Source of the DNA: Brachycybe producta
Lineage: Eukaryota; Arthropoda; Diplopoda; Playtdesmida; Andrognathidae
Reading direction: 5' to 3'
Length of the DNA stretch: 64,000 bases
NCBI GenBank assembly: GCA_036925085.1
Contig: JAUPFP010000016.1
Span: 961,501-1,025,500, forward strand
Of this stretch, positions 23,301 to 34,942 are shown in pieces. The notes beneath the pieces were generated by a model. The model saw nothing but the letters and a program-made list of their open reading frames with translations, was not told the origin of the DNA and did no database searches. The number at the start of each line of letters is the position of its first letter. Within the stretch, counting starts at the first letter, position 1. Both the position numbers and the translations under genes were made by a program.

Positions 23301-26300
23301 ATGAATGTTTTTCAAGGTAAAAAAAGACTGTTGACGTTACGTCTAGTTCAATTTTTTTTTGGAGTCCTGTACCGTCTTCTTCTGTGTCGTACCCGGTCTT
23401 ATACCTTAGATCAGAAACACTGCTCCACTTTCCAAGTCTTTACATCAAAGAGGGTGACGGTTTTCCCTTTTTTTTTGTAAATGGTTTTTTTTAACACAGT
23501 CTGTTTTTGATTTTTATATTCTAATTTTGATACCAGCACCAGTCTCAGCAGTTGGGTCTCATTTTGTTGTAATGTGACTGCAGACTAAGTGATTTATATA
23601 CTAGTCTAATTTCTAAAACACTTTCCATTTCTTTGTAATGTTGCTTATAAAACACAAAGTATAGCAAATACCTATTCCATTTTTTTACTTTTGCATATTT
23701 TGCAAAGATTTACTATACAATGTGTGTTAATTTTATTGTTTAGTTCAAAGATGTGACATCTGTTAAGATTTTACTTCGTGTGTACACTTTGTTGTCAAGT
23801 TTTCCTGCATCGGGTGCTCAGTCAACAACGATTCAAAAGATTCAGACTGATATTATCGATACGTTGTTAACGTTTACGCAGCCTGTTTTAGATGGAACTG
23901 AATCAGAAGAAGGTTCTAGCATATGATAAAAGTTTCACGTGTAATCGTATTTATGTCATTTTATTGTTTATTTTTTAGCTTTAAATAGCAGCCTTTGGAC
24001 GCAAATGGTTCAGGAAGTATTTCGATACGTCCTTACATCTCCTAAAATATTTATAAGTGGAATGAGTGTCATTTCAGAGTTACTTCCTTTGCCATTCCCC
24101 ATTCATTCTCAGGAAGTGAGTAGTTAGATTTGTTAACGGGTTCTTGTGATTATCGGTTAATAGTTTTGTTTTGTATTACGTCGTAGGCTCTTTCTTCCGA
24201 ACAAATAACGAAAGCCGTTAATTATCGCAAGTTATGGAGCGCTCATTTACATTCCGTTAGCCAACTTATTCAAGATGTCGTCACTACGTTGGGTGGGACT
24301 GGCGATTCTGTTCTACAGCAATTAGTACGAAGAGTCAGTATCCAGCTTGCGGATCTATCGGCTCCCACAGCTTTAGTTGTTGTTCGGTAGTTCATTTCTT
24401 ACTATTAGCTTGGTTCTTGTTTTTATATTTTTTTTGGAATTTTTTAGAGGGCTATTGGATGCAATTTTGGACGGTATTGCTGTCACTGATGACTTATCCA
24501 GAGATAACGTTCATCTTAGTCACCTTTGCAGACTTCTAAATCTTTTGGCCATTTTGTTGTCGAATGCATGCGTCAAAGCGGCTCTTTTACATCTAATAAG
24601 ATCAACGTATAATGATTTTTTAGAATTGTACTTTGCATGATTGTATGATGTGTACGAATTGCTTTTCATTTCAGGGCAAAGATCGATAAGAAATATGGTG
24701 AACTGTTGTCAAAATTGGGAAAGAATCTGAACTCTTCTCCACCTTTACTCATTCCGCAAAACGCTGAGAAAACATTTAATTTGCAACCAACTCATGAATG
24801 CATTGCTGTAAGTTGGTTTTTTTAAGCGAGTACAATTGTTCATTGATTGTTTTGTTGCTTTCGAAGTCTATATTTCAGTCGCTTTGTGATGATGAAATTA
24901 CATTGATATCGACGGAGGTCCAACTTCCGCACGTTGAACAAGTACGTTTTTTGTTATTTAGCTTGCTGGCTTCAGCTATTACTCAATCAGTTTTTACGAA
25001 TTTTAATCGGAAAACTTGGATAACATGAAATATATTTTTGGACTGGTCCATTAGAATAACAAATTTTATTGCCAACGAATGATTCTTGTCTATTCCCTTT
25101 CTTGTTAAACGGTTTCTGTTGTACTCAGCTTTTAACTGAAGTTCAAAGTTTATTTTAAACTAGTACATATTGTTGTGATAGTTTTTTTATTGTGGGAATG
25201 TTGGTTTTCAAAATGTAAAATATGGTTTCTTCGTTTCTGCCAAATGTCAGGATTTTCACGCAAACGTTTTTCAGAAGAAACATTATGTAAAAATTCAGAG
25301 TGTTTTAGAAACTAGAATAGTTTGTGATATTGCAAACGTTTTTTCATTTTGATATTTTGCAAAATAAACATTTTATTGCATTTTGAAAAAGACGAAAATA
25401 ATTCTCGTGAAATGTTGATGCAAAAAAGCAAAAAAACACATGAAAACCGATTATTTTCAAATTGCTATAATATGTTTATTTTTTATATATTATCATGAAA
25501 ATTGTATCATACTGATTGTTGAAAACATTTTGAATTTTATCCTAACATGGAAACGACAGATTTCTATAAACGTGAATATTTCTTTGCAGCTTGCTAATAG
25601 CCTTCCATCGAAAGAGAAAATGGCCGTCATTTGTGGTGCACTGTGGGATCATCTAGCCAGTGGTTCTTTTAGCAATGCTTCAGTCATTATCTGTTTGAGA
25701 ACTCTTGTGATGCTGACGGAGCACGACTATGGATTCTACAACATTAAAATGTTTGACATTGTGTTTCGTTATATAATTATGTAACTCAAGTTTGTAATTT
25801 CTGGATTAATGATATTTATTTTAAAGATGTCTGGACAAGAGGCCTATCTTTTTTCATTCAATTCTGTCATCCGTCTGCAGCAATTTCATTAAGGATAACA
25901 CAGATTATCTTTCAGGATTATCTACGTTTTTAGAATTGCTTCGTCTTTTAGTTAGTTTGGAGGATGAAGGACCGAGAGTATGTATCGAGTCAATTAGGGT
26001 GGTGAGATTTAAATCTATTGATTTTTTGTCACATGATTTATGTTGTTATTTTTTTTTTAAGAAAGTAAGAATTTAAGTATGTGTTAAAGAAGTTTAAAGT
26101 TCATTTGTCGTGAAATTTTAAAGAGATAATAAGAGTCAAAGCCTCTCAAGTAAAACTTGCGACGATAGACATGTGTAGTTAATATTGCACCGTTAAACGT
26201 TATGTCTAGGGCAGGCCTTATCGGTATTTCATTTTGCTACGAATATATTTATTCTACTTATTTAATATTTTGCTGAAAGATTAGCTACTAATTTCACACG

Positions 26301-29300
26301 TTTAAACTTAGTAAGTGTTAATTTCTCTTAAAGTATTTGATGAAATAAATTGATAAATCCTCCACCCGGGAACTTGATTTTAATTGACTTTAAATTAATA
26401 ATTAACTTTTGATTATTGTAGAGGTCGCTCGAAATCTCGGCATTGGAATTGGCGAAATATCTCAAATGGGAGCCAGTTCAACCGAAATCTAGTGTACCGC
26501 CGCCTACTTCAGAAAATGACAAAGTTGACGTACCGACTGAGGAGGTTGTTCCATCTGTTTTACATCAGTTGGTGAAGTTGCTGGTAACTGTGTACCTTTT
26601 GAACACATTTAATTGTGATATGTTTTAATTTTTTTTATTGATTTGTAAGGATTTCGGGCGAGAGGAAGATAGTTTAGAAAGTCAGACGTTGGAAAATGTT
26701 CAGTGGCTTATACAGTTTCTAAACGATAACAGTCAGGCGCAGCCGTTACCAGACAAAGGTACGTGAATCAATTGTGTTTTCTTGCTTAGTTATAACTTGT
26801 TCTTGGAATATTTCAGAATGGCAAGAAGTTGTTTTGCCACCGCCGGAGAAACTTTTGCAACAGTTTTCAATGAGACTTAACTGTCTTGTTGGAGACGTCG
26901 ACGAGGAAGCATTGAGTTCATCGTACTGGATGCCACAGTCTGGTGATGATTCCGATCAAGAATCAGAACAGGTGAAGTCTAAATTGTATAATTTCATTTG
27001 TAGATTGATTTATATTTACGCGCGTTTCTTCTCGAACTTTTTTCTCAGTGAAACTTCTTTATGCCTGTTCAAACAAAACATTTTTTGTTTGTTTAAGGTG
27101 AAACCTTGAAAACCTTAAATTTTCTCTTTTAAGAAAATTTAAGATTTTCAAGCAAACTTTTTTCAGGAGAAACATAACAAAAAATGAAATCTTATAAAAT
27201 AAACTTTTTCTTAAAAAATTAAAATCCGATCCATTGAACTCCTATTACACACATTTTCTCTGGACCATTTCATCTGGCCCTGACGTGGTGTGATGTTTTG
27301 TTTTTATATGGCTGAACGGTAATGACTGAAACAACAATATTTTTGTTATTTGTTTACAGGTCGCTTGCGATCTTAAAGCCATGGCTGAGGAATTCTGTGC
27401 TGGTCTAAATATCGTCAGTGAACTTGAGAACTTGTTTCTTCAAAAAGATGACAACACAAACGATAAGGACAGAAAGAATCTTTCTGCCGGCAAACGGAAA
27501 TATCAGCCACTTATTAACCCCGGAAGCAAAGAACAACAACCACGAAAGAAACCGTTTAGTTAGTTTGTTTTTCTGTTTTGTATATTTTTTCAACTTGTGG
27601 TTGCTGACATAATTGTTTTTGGTTTTGACAGTTGCTCCGATGCGAGGGAGGGGCTATGCTCGTGGAATGATACATTCTTCGAGAGCAAACGACCCGTTTC
27701 GTTCTCGTCCGCCAAACACATCCCGTCCACCGTCGATGCATGTTGATGATTTTGTTGCATTAGAGATATTTCAACCACCAACTTCGACATCCAGTCAGTC
27801 TTCAAAGCGAGTAGTTAAGGAGGGAAGTAGAGGAGGAAGAGGACGTGGAAGTTTCGATGCTTCGGTTCGTGACTTTGGCACCACGAGGACACACTTTTTC
27901 CAGCAGGAAACTTCTGGAAACTATGGCCCCAGAGATGAGAGGGGACGAGGTTAATTGTCGACATAATGATCGGATTTTATTTCTTGAATTATATAATGCT
28001 ATTAATGCTGGTAAATTCGGGAACAAAATGGCTAAATTTGTTAGGTATTCGGAATTTAAAATATCTAAAAATCGTGAAGAAATTTGAGAAGAAAAACATC
28101 TCATACCGAAAAAAAAATGTAATAAATAATATCGAGATTTAAAGATCAAGATAATTAATTTGAATAACGAGTAGTTTTTTCATGTTTTCTTTAAACAAAC
28201 TTGACAAAAATCTACTGGTCAATATATGACATAGCCTCAAATACAGGGCACTTTTATAGTATTATCTTATATTTTTATTGATTATAAAGTTGGGTAGGTC
28301 ATATTTGTTGAGGCAAAGATTCAAAATTAAAAAAACCCACTGAAAAATAGTAATAAAAAATGTAAAACAGGGATTAAAAGATCACTTTTGGAAATTCGGA
28401 AATAAAAGTTTTTTTTGGGAAAATCTGGATTTTAAATATAATTGCAGTTAGCTTAATTATGTGTAAATATTCTAATGCACCTCAATTCCTTATGAGTTTG
28501 AAACGTTTGTTGTTTCGCAAAATGTTCCCTAATTTCTGAGCACATTAATATAATATATTACTGTATATAATATTATGATTTGAATTGTTTCTGTACGTTT
28601 GCTAGGTGGTAATAGAGGTTCTTCTCGACCACTTTCTGCAAATGTATGGACTCGCGAAAGTGCTCAGTCACCGCTTACAATTACACAAACGTCAAAAGTA
28701 TCTCAGAAGTTCGGTCCCGTGACTCCTCGTTCCTATCTTCATCCACCGTAATGTCATTTGCAACTTAAATTAAATTTATCTTAACAGTTTTTTAACGTTT
28801 TGATTTTCCTGTTGGGTATTTTCATATTTTTTCAGTCATCCCGAGTCGCGTTCCGAACCTCGTAGTCAGACTAGCAGCCGTTCTACAGATCCATCGACTG
28901 AACGGTTTGCACGTGTCGTACGTGGAGCCGTAGGATCGAGTAGTTCGTCCAGCAAAAGTGGAAACCTGGGTTTTTGGCCTCCAAGAATTCGTAACAAAGA
29001 AAGGGACAGCAGGTAATTTTCTACGACCAATTAACTTATATTTTTATTAAGTTCTTCCAGGAGCTCGATAAGAAAAATTCCAAATTATATGATTCCAATA
29101 AGAAAATACTCCACTAGAATGGAGTTTCAAAAGTGATTTTCTGCCGAAGACTCCAAAACAAAAAGACTCGAATAAATTTAAGATGTTTTTATAAGTAGCT
29201 CATTTCCGAACGCTGGTTATTTTGTGTTTTAGGAGCAACACTAAAAATAAATTGAAAGTGTAGACCGAAAGTAAAAAATAACATCTGCTTATAGTTGGTT

Positions 29301-29685
29301 TTTTTATAAAATCACATAAAAATTTATCTTAAATGATTGAGCTACGTTTCTAGTTTCTATAACCCTTTCGAACTTCCCTTCATTTTTGTTTCTATAAGAC
29401 AGATTAGAGTTTGATAGGTTTTTATACTGAAAAACCTGTTCTGTCATTTTGGAGTAAAATTGTGGTAGATTTTAACATTATTTTAGAGTACTCCTAATTT
29501 TTTACTACAAAGAGAAACTTCCTAAACTCGTCGTTTTTTTAGGAATGTTTTTTTTTTATCAAGCTCTGAAAAGGCCATCAGAAACGTTTAACAATATTAT
29601 ATTTTTTAGGTTGCCTTTAACTGGGAGTCAAAATAGGGGCTGCCGTGATACGTCAGGTCGCCATGCTCGTACATTTACCAGATAA
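14321..29685 (+). CDS. VIRMA: Virilizer / VIRMA, m6A methyltransferase complex scaffold, complete in 38 exons
   Basis: VIRMA is the large scaffold of the m6A writer-associated complex with WTAP, HAKAI and ZC3H13; it guides mRNA methylation, and in flies controls sex-specific splicing. Exons: 14321-14383, 14513-14625, 14718-14804, 14886-14934, 15388-15555, 15997-16122, 16202-16757, 17401-17573, 17639-17725, 17807-17958, 18964-19043, 19118-19278, 19347-19604, 19697-19785, 19904-20093, 20171-20268, 20880-21060, 21125-21407, 21485-21628, 22490-22705, 22775-22860, 22936-23082, 23744-23912, 23979-24115, 24187-24386, 24448-24606, 24675-24807, 24879-24941, 25590-25750, 25827-25977, 26422-26583, 26650-26758, 26817-26971, 27360-27558, 27632-27949, 28606-28747, 28836-29012, 29610-29685. 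They sum to 6018 nt (2,005 residues; human about 1,812). Seen: N-terminal KLLFFDTFSHENSD and TDGLVLRGFYSTITLAIYG, an acidic stretch near residue 400, a long helical-repeat body (ELLPLPFPI, EHDYGFYN), then SRPPSMHVDDFVA, RG-rich segments and the end GRHARTFTR. Confidence 0.95.
17107..17312. repeat. Palindromic MITE, family B, in VIRMA intron 7
   Basis: The ends AGTGTTTTAGAAACTAGAAG and TTCTAGTTTTTAAAACACAT are complementary, about 205 bp apart. The interior has an A/T-rich symmetric body (AAAATAAACTTTTTC ... AAAGCTTATTTTGAAAG). Confidence 0.85.
18600..18905. repeat. Fragment of family A element in VIRMA intron 10
   Basis: Shared runs with the copies near 56000 and 58650 include TTTCTTAAAGCTGAAA, TTTAACATGGGTC, AAATTAGCATAATT and TTGTCCACAAGATTTAAGAA. 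Only about half of the element is recognisable. Confidence 0.7.
21825..22040. repeat. Terminal-inverted-repeat MITE, family D, in VIRMA intron 19
   Basis: The left GACGAGCGACTTTTTAGTGG faces the right CACTAAAAAGTCACTCTTTTG. Related copies are at 51425 and 54245. Confidence 0.75.
25300..25345. repeat. Half copy of family B MITE in VIRMA intron 28
   Basis: One terminus, GTGTTTTAGAAACTAGAATAG, is present. The opposing end was not found before the next exon, so this is a partial or decayed copy. Confidence 0.55.
29210..29372. repeat. Palindromic MITE, family B, in last VIRMA intron
   Basis: The right end GATTGAGCTACGTTTCTAG is followed by TTTCTATAACCC. The left end is degraded around 29225. The AT-rich body resembles the copies at 12288 and 17107. 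Confidence 0.6.
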
Positions 29686-29689
29686 TAAA
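29684..29689 (+). terminator. Possible VIRMA poly(A) signal overlapping the stop codon
   Basis: AATAAA overlaps the TAA stop; another AATAAA-like site (GAATAAATTAAAAG) lies near 29768. The second is the likelier cleavage signal because the first would leave almost no 3' UTR. Confidence 0.4.
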
Positions 29690-30069
29690 CTATTCATTCA
29701 CTGAATAGAATGGCGGGTATTTTGTTGTATAAATTGAAAATTCAGAATTGGCTTATATATTTGTTTGAATAAATTAAAAGTCACAATTCATATATTTTTG
29801 AGTATATTTGTTAAACTCCACGGAATACGCCCAAATAAGAAAAAAAAACATCCATTAAAATGCTTGTAAAAATAATTTTAATAATCGGAAATTAACCGAT
29901 TCGATTTTTATAACATAAGGGTGGGACTAGGAAATAAAAAGTAATCTTTCTCTAAAATGTCATGATTTTCCTAAAAATAGAATAATCAAGGGATTGAAAC
30001 TTGAAAAATAACAAAACCAAACAACAAGAGAAACATTAATAAATGGTAAAAATTATGGAAGCCCATTTG

Positions 30070-30275
30070 ACAGGCTATTAGAAATCAGGGAAAACACAAG
30101 TTGGCTCCGCCCTTTTTTATGACGACTGACAACTTCGAATTGATTGGTTATGTAGTCTGACGTCACATGCTCCGCCCTTTTCAACGTAGAACCACACAAC
30201 AAACCAATTAGAAGTTGCGTTCGTCATAAAAAGGGCGGAGCCAACTTGTGTTCGTCCCGATTTCTAAATGCCTGT
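30070..30275. repeat. Palindromic MITE, family C (copy 3)
   Basis: Runs from ACAGGCTATTAGAAATCAGG to TTTCTAAATGCCTGT, with GTTGGCTCCGCCCTTTTTTA in both arms. Flanked by ATGGAAGCCCATTTG on the left and CAATAATATTGCGCACAC on the right: the same larger element that hosts copy 1. Confidence 0.9.
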
Positions 30276-30439
30276 CAATAATATTGCGCACACTTGTTAC
30301 AGCGACAACTATAGCTTCTTCCTTCGACCCACCAAAATTTAAGAAATTTGTTTAATGGAGATGCCAGCGCCATCTATTGTTATTCTCTTAAACATGAGTT
30401 ATGTGTAAATATTTCTTCGAATTTTAAAGTTTCCCTCTT

Positions 30440-30562
30440 AAACTCTCCCGCCCCCCCCCCCAATAACACACTAACATCAAACATCTCTTTGCTAACATAG
30501 TCTAACCCCCCCCCCCCCCCCACCACCCCCACTAGCCCAGAAACATAGCCTAACCCCCCCCC
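30440..30562. repeat. C-rich tracts alternating with ACATAG(T/C)CTAAC units
   Basis: Three runs of 11 to 17 Cs are separated by short CTAAC-containing spacers, followed by CACTAACCCACTAACC. The G-strand could form a quadruplex, the C-strand an i-motif. Confidence 0.8.
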
Positions 30563-30839
30563 CAGTAACATAGTATAACCCAACACTAACCCACTAACCT
30601 AACTTAAACATGAACTCTTTGTAATAGTTGATATAGCGCCGCCTATAACTGAAAAATAATTAAAAGTTCTATGTTAAAAATCCTATACCTCAAAAAAAAG
30701 TTTTTGCTTTTTGGCAATAAATTTTTAATGGAGACGGTGGCTCCATCTACTTTGGCTGATTTTTTTTATTTTGGTTTAGAAAACATTAAAGGTTGGACAG
30801 GTTCCTAAGTACAATTTATTAGGTGCAGTGTTACAGTTG

Positions 30840-30910
30840 TCTGTTTAGCAATGGTGTTAACATCACTGCTTTGTGAATCTGTGTTCATAGGTTCAAACCT
30901 CAGTGGTGTT
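30840..30910 (+). repeat. tRNA-like sequence, probable SINE head
   Basis: TTTAGCAATGG resembles a pol III A box, and about 40 nt later GGTTCAAACCTC matches a B box. No clean cloverleaf or acceptor stem is seen, so a functional tRNA is unlikely. Confidence 0.5.
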
Positions 30911-31944
30911 TGTTAGATTTTAATGTTTTTAAATTGTTAAAATAGTCTTAAATACATTTAATTTTTTGTTTAAGTGCAGTTGGCAAGGAAGCTGCAAGGT
31001 TTGTAGATATATATCTAATAAAATATTATATATTAACAAGAAACAATTCTTATTTTCTCCCAATCGCGCTTCCATATAAAAAAATAAATAATGTTGAATC
31101 GATTTGGTTTGAATCGATTAATTGAAAGGTGTTGAATCGATTCAACTAATCGATTATTTAGACCCATGGAATCGATTCTCCGTTGATTCGAATCGGACAT
31201 CCCTAGTTTTTAGTTTTGCCATCCCCGTAGAATTGTAAACAAAGGAGGAAAACGGAAACGGAGCGTTTTTTCCTCCCTCGTCGGCCTCCTGTTCGTCATT
31301 TTATTCCTGGTTGTATGCCGTGCTGTATTGTTGTAACTTTCGGAGGGATTTCTCGCTTGCTAATTTAACCGTTTAAGGTATTTCTGCTTGAGTAAGTTGT
31401 TTGTTTCACGTTCTATTTGTTTCTTGTTTTGTTTTAAGCTTTTTTTCCGGGATTGTTTTTGTTCAGGCTTGTTTCTTAAGTAGGTTCTATTATTAGTAGC
31501 GTTATTTTTCTCGTTTTTTTATTATCGTTCTGTGCCATTAGTTTTATTTTAGCTGAAATATTATAACAGAGTTGCTGTAAAGAAATTGTCTTGTGTTGAG
31601 TTTTTTTGTTCATACGATTGCAAACAAAATGGCGGATCGGTAAAAATTTTACGTTGCCATAAAACCCACTTTCCGTTTCGTTTTTGGGCTAGTAACGTTT
31701 ATTGATATCATCGTCCGGTAATTTTACGTTTTAATTGAAAAAAAAAAAGATTATCGTTTCGTATTGTCTGATTTTTTTATTTTTCGTTACGAAAAGCAGT
31801 GCTTTTAGTGAACAAAGGGAAACATGAACGGATCAAACTGGGAATTTTTGTGATAAAAAAAACAGGCCATTCACAAATGGCGTACAAAGAGTACTAGACT
31901 AGGTACAGCTACATAAAGCAAGTGGGCGCCGCACGGTTAAAAGT

Positions 31945-32145
31945 ACAGGCAGTTAGAAATCGGAGAGGACTTCAGTTGGCTCCGCCCTTGTTATGACGAC
32001 CGGCAACTTCTAATTGGTTTGTTGTGTGATTCGACGTTTAAAGGGGCAGAGCATGTGACGTCAGACTACATAACCAATTAGAAGTTGCGTCCGTCATAAC
32101 AAGGGCGGAGCCAACTGACGTTCTCTCCGATTTCGAACTGCCTGT
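31945..32145. repeat. Palindromic MITE, family C (copy 4)
   Basis: Starts ACAGGCAGTTAGAAATCGG and ends CGATTTCGAACTGCCTGT. Both arms contain GGCTCCGCCCTTGTTATGAC or its complement. Among the best-preserved copies. Confidence 0.92.
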
Positions 32146-32317
32146 TTAAAAGTTATCTTCCTCCATTTCTGTTATAGAGGGAAGGTTAAAAGAACAGCCG
32201 ATGGCGCATTAGCGCTATCTATTGATCGCAAGTGGAAAGAGCCGTCTTGCTATTTTTTATATCAGCTGTTTATTATGGGTACCTTTTAAGTGGCATTGTG
32301 GCTGGTAACGTTAATGT

Positions 32318-32522
32318 ACAGGCATTTAGAAATCGGGAAGAACTTCAGTTGGCTCCGCCCTTTTTTATGACGACCGGAACTTCTAATTGGTTGGTTATGT
32401 AGTCTGACGTCACATGCTCCTCCTTTTTCACTGTCGAACCACACAGCAAACCAATTAGAAGTTGCCGGTCGTCAGAACAAGGGCGGAGTCAACTGAAGTT
32501 CTTGCTGGTTTCTTTTCATGTG
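32318..32522. repeat. Palindromic MITE, family C (copy 5)
   Basis: Starts ACAGGCATTTAGAAATCGGG. The right arm carries GGGCGGAGTCAACTGAAG and ends imperfectly (TTTCTTTTCATGTGT), so the terminus is decayed. Only about 170 bp from copy 4. Confidence 0.85.
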
Positions 32523-33062
32523 TATGCTTCCATTGATTAGGAGTTCGCGCAGCATACATTTTCGAATTTTTCTCTTGTTTATTGTGGGGAACTGATAAAT
32601 AGGTTAGGTTAGGATATTTTTATTATTTTATTGTTTTAGGCGACTTTTTATGACTCCTATGATGTACCCTAGGCTGTTCTTTTAAACACGCACCTTCCAT
32701 CTTTTTTTTGGCGCCATAAGTGGTGCCTTACCTGTGGGCATACCTTTTTTTTAAATTGCTTTTTTAATTTTTATGTTGCTGTGATAGGAAGTCACGCAGG
32801 AGGTCTTTATTTTAACCAGCCGCCATCTTGAAACTGTGGGAAGACTCGGTATATACTCTAAATAGCGCGGTTTACGCGAGTCTATTGTTGAATTCATTTG
32901 AAATGAACACGAATTGAACATCTAAACTCGGATTTAATGCCATTCAACTGACACAAATTATTGCGTTTAGACATTCAACACTAGCGTTTGAGCATTCTAA
33001 TTTGGTGTGAGCATGCGCATTACCGTCTATTGCTTTACTCAGGAAAGTGATAGCAGATTATC

Positions 33063-33133
33063 GTTAGCAGCGCCATCTATTGTTTAATGTACGCAGTTTA
33101 CTGTAAAGTCGACCAATAGATGGCGCTGCTAAC
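33063..33133. repeat. Perfect 20-bp inverted repeat (hairpin)
   Basis: GTTAGCAGCGCCATCTATTG at 33063-33082 is matched exactly by its complement at 33114-33133, with a 31-nt loop. Fragments of the arm (GCGCCATCTATTG-like) recur near 30369, 30640 and 32210, so it belongs to a dispersed family. Confidence 0.85.
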
Positions 33134-33749
33134 TAATCGGCCAGAGCCATAGATGATAGTTGTGCCAACTAATGGTACAACTCAACTTTTATGTGAATGG
33201 CTGAAGGCTGTCACGTGGGTACAGGACGCCATGAGCAATGGAGGTATATAGGATCATGCAAGAAAAGGGGCAAAAAAGGATGGCTGTGTGTGTGTATGCG
33301 TGTCCGGAACCCCGATTTGTTCCTCGAACAACTCAAGAACGAAACGAGATAAAGACATGCAGTATTTTTTATTTGATTCCGTGGATCAATATGAAGCTCC
33401 TGACAAAAACTCAAAAACGGGGACACCTACAATAAGATGTCATCAGACCTAAAATGATGTACACATTCTGACGATGAAACTGGAAAAAAATTGGAATTTT
33501 AGAGCGATTCGATATATAAAATTTCGATTTTTCAAAATCGTAATTTTTTTTAAAAAAAATCTCGATTCTTCCTCTTTCCAGTTGTAGCATTCGAAAGGGG
33601 GGACTTTTCTATTATTTAGGAGGGGTGTTCCTTTTTATGTTCTGTTATTATTTTTGTATATTAGGATACATGTGACGTATTTTCATTTTAAACCCATATT
33701 ATTACAAATGAATTGTAACTATGTCATGTACATGAGTGTTTATCTATAT

Positions 33750-33906
33750 ACACATGCGCACACGTGTGTAAATGTGCGTACGCATGCGCACACGTGTGTT
33801 CATGTGCGCGCGCATGTGCACAAGTGTGTACATGTGCGCGCGCGTGCGCACAAGTGTGTACATGTCCGCGCGCGTGGGCACACGTGCGCACGCGTGTGCA
33901 CACATG
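33750..33906. repeat. Alternating purine-pyrimidine minisatellite
   Basis: About five units of roughly 32 bp, each like CACAAGTGTGTACATGTGCG plus a CG/CA alternation. Almost every step is purine-pyrimidine, the signature of Z-DNA-forming sequence. ORFs on both strands here are by-products of the repeat. Confidence 0.85.
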
Positions 33907-34084
33907 TAACAATGAAAAAAAGTAGGTTATTTGATATATGAAAGCAATGGAGGTTTATAGGGTTCCTTGAATCTCTTGTTTCCAAGAGGACCATAAGTTC
34001 ACTAATTAAATAATAACTTTGGTTATGTTTACAATTAAGAAAGAATTCAAATTGTTTTAAAAACTAGAAGAGTTGGAGATTAAC

Positions 34085-34942
34085 ATAGAGGTGTCAGAGC
34101 TCACTCATTGTATCAAGTTTGTGTTCATTTAACTTGAACCAAGTTCAATTAAAACAAACTTAAGAGGGTGTTTGGTAAAAAACAAGACATGCATATTTTT
34201 GACGGTTGTGGACTGCGTCGACTTTGAAGTGTAGGTGAGGCTCAGCAGTTGACGAAGAAAAAGATTCGTCATAGAGACCGTTGAGTGAGGGTTGTTCTAT
34301 TTCCAAACAGGAGGAGTGCACGTTGGTCTTTTTAAAAAAAGGGAGGAGCGCACGAATTGCCAGCGCGCCAATTCGTGGCTGAAAACACTGATTGGTTTTT
34401 TTCTTTCTAGAATTCGTTTGATAGTTCTGGTATGTAAACTGCTCCTCCTGATCAATGATAATCGATTTTGAAAACTGTTTTCAATACTTTAATAATATGA
34501 AATACAAATAAAAGAAATTTTTTAAATCAAAATAGCTTAGAAATAAACTTTTTATCGATCGTTTTATTTTGATTTATTTGCATTGAAAATACATGGGACA
34601 TTTATTTAACAATCAATAAAAAGTTTATTTAGGATTTTTTTTAATCAAAATCGTTTCATATTGATTTCGTATCATTGAAGTATTGGAAACAGTTTTCAAA
34701 ATCGATTATCATTGATCAGGAGGAGCAGTTAACGTACCAGAACTATCAAACGAATTCTAGAAAAAACAACCAATCGGCGTGTTTTTCATATTTTCATAGA
34801 GAAGCGAGAAGTCATAGAGATAGTGCTTTCCACCTGTATCAACTACTCACACCGCCTACAGGCAAAATAATCGACTCGTCGCATATGCATGTCTTCTTTT
34901 TTATCAAACACCCTCTTAATACAATGAGTGAGCTCTGACAGA
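34085..34942. repeat. Large foldback element, arms about 400 bp
   Basis: The left end GTCAGAGCTCACTCATTGTAT is repeated inverted at the right end. Nested inside, AAGAGGGTGTTTGGTAAAAAAC pairs with TTTTTTATCAAACACCCTCTT, and GATCAATGATAATCGATTTTG pairs with its complement near 34700. The centre is near 34590. No transposase is visible. Confidence 0.85.

Noticed and set aside
27556-28149. Several minus-strand ORFs opposite the VIRMA 3' exons
   Set aside because: Shadows of the RG-rich coding exon, with no homology.
33654-33994. ORFs on both strands across the CA/CG minisatellite
   Set aside because: Period-driven open frames on both strands with His/Cys/Val/Ala repeats; by-product of a repeat lacking stops.
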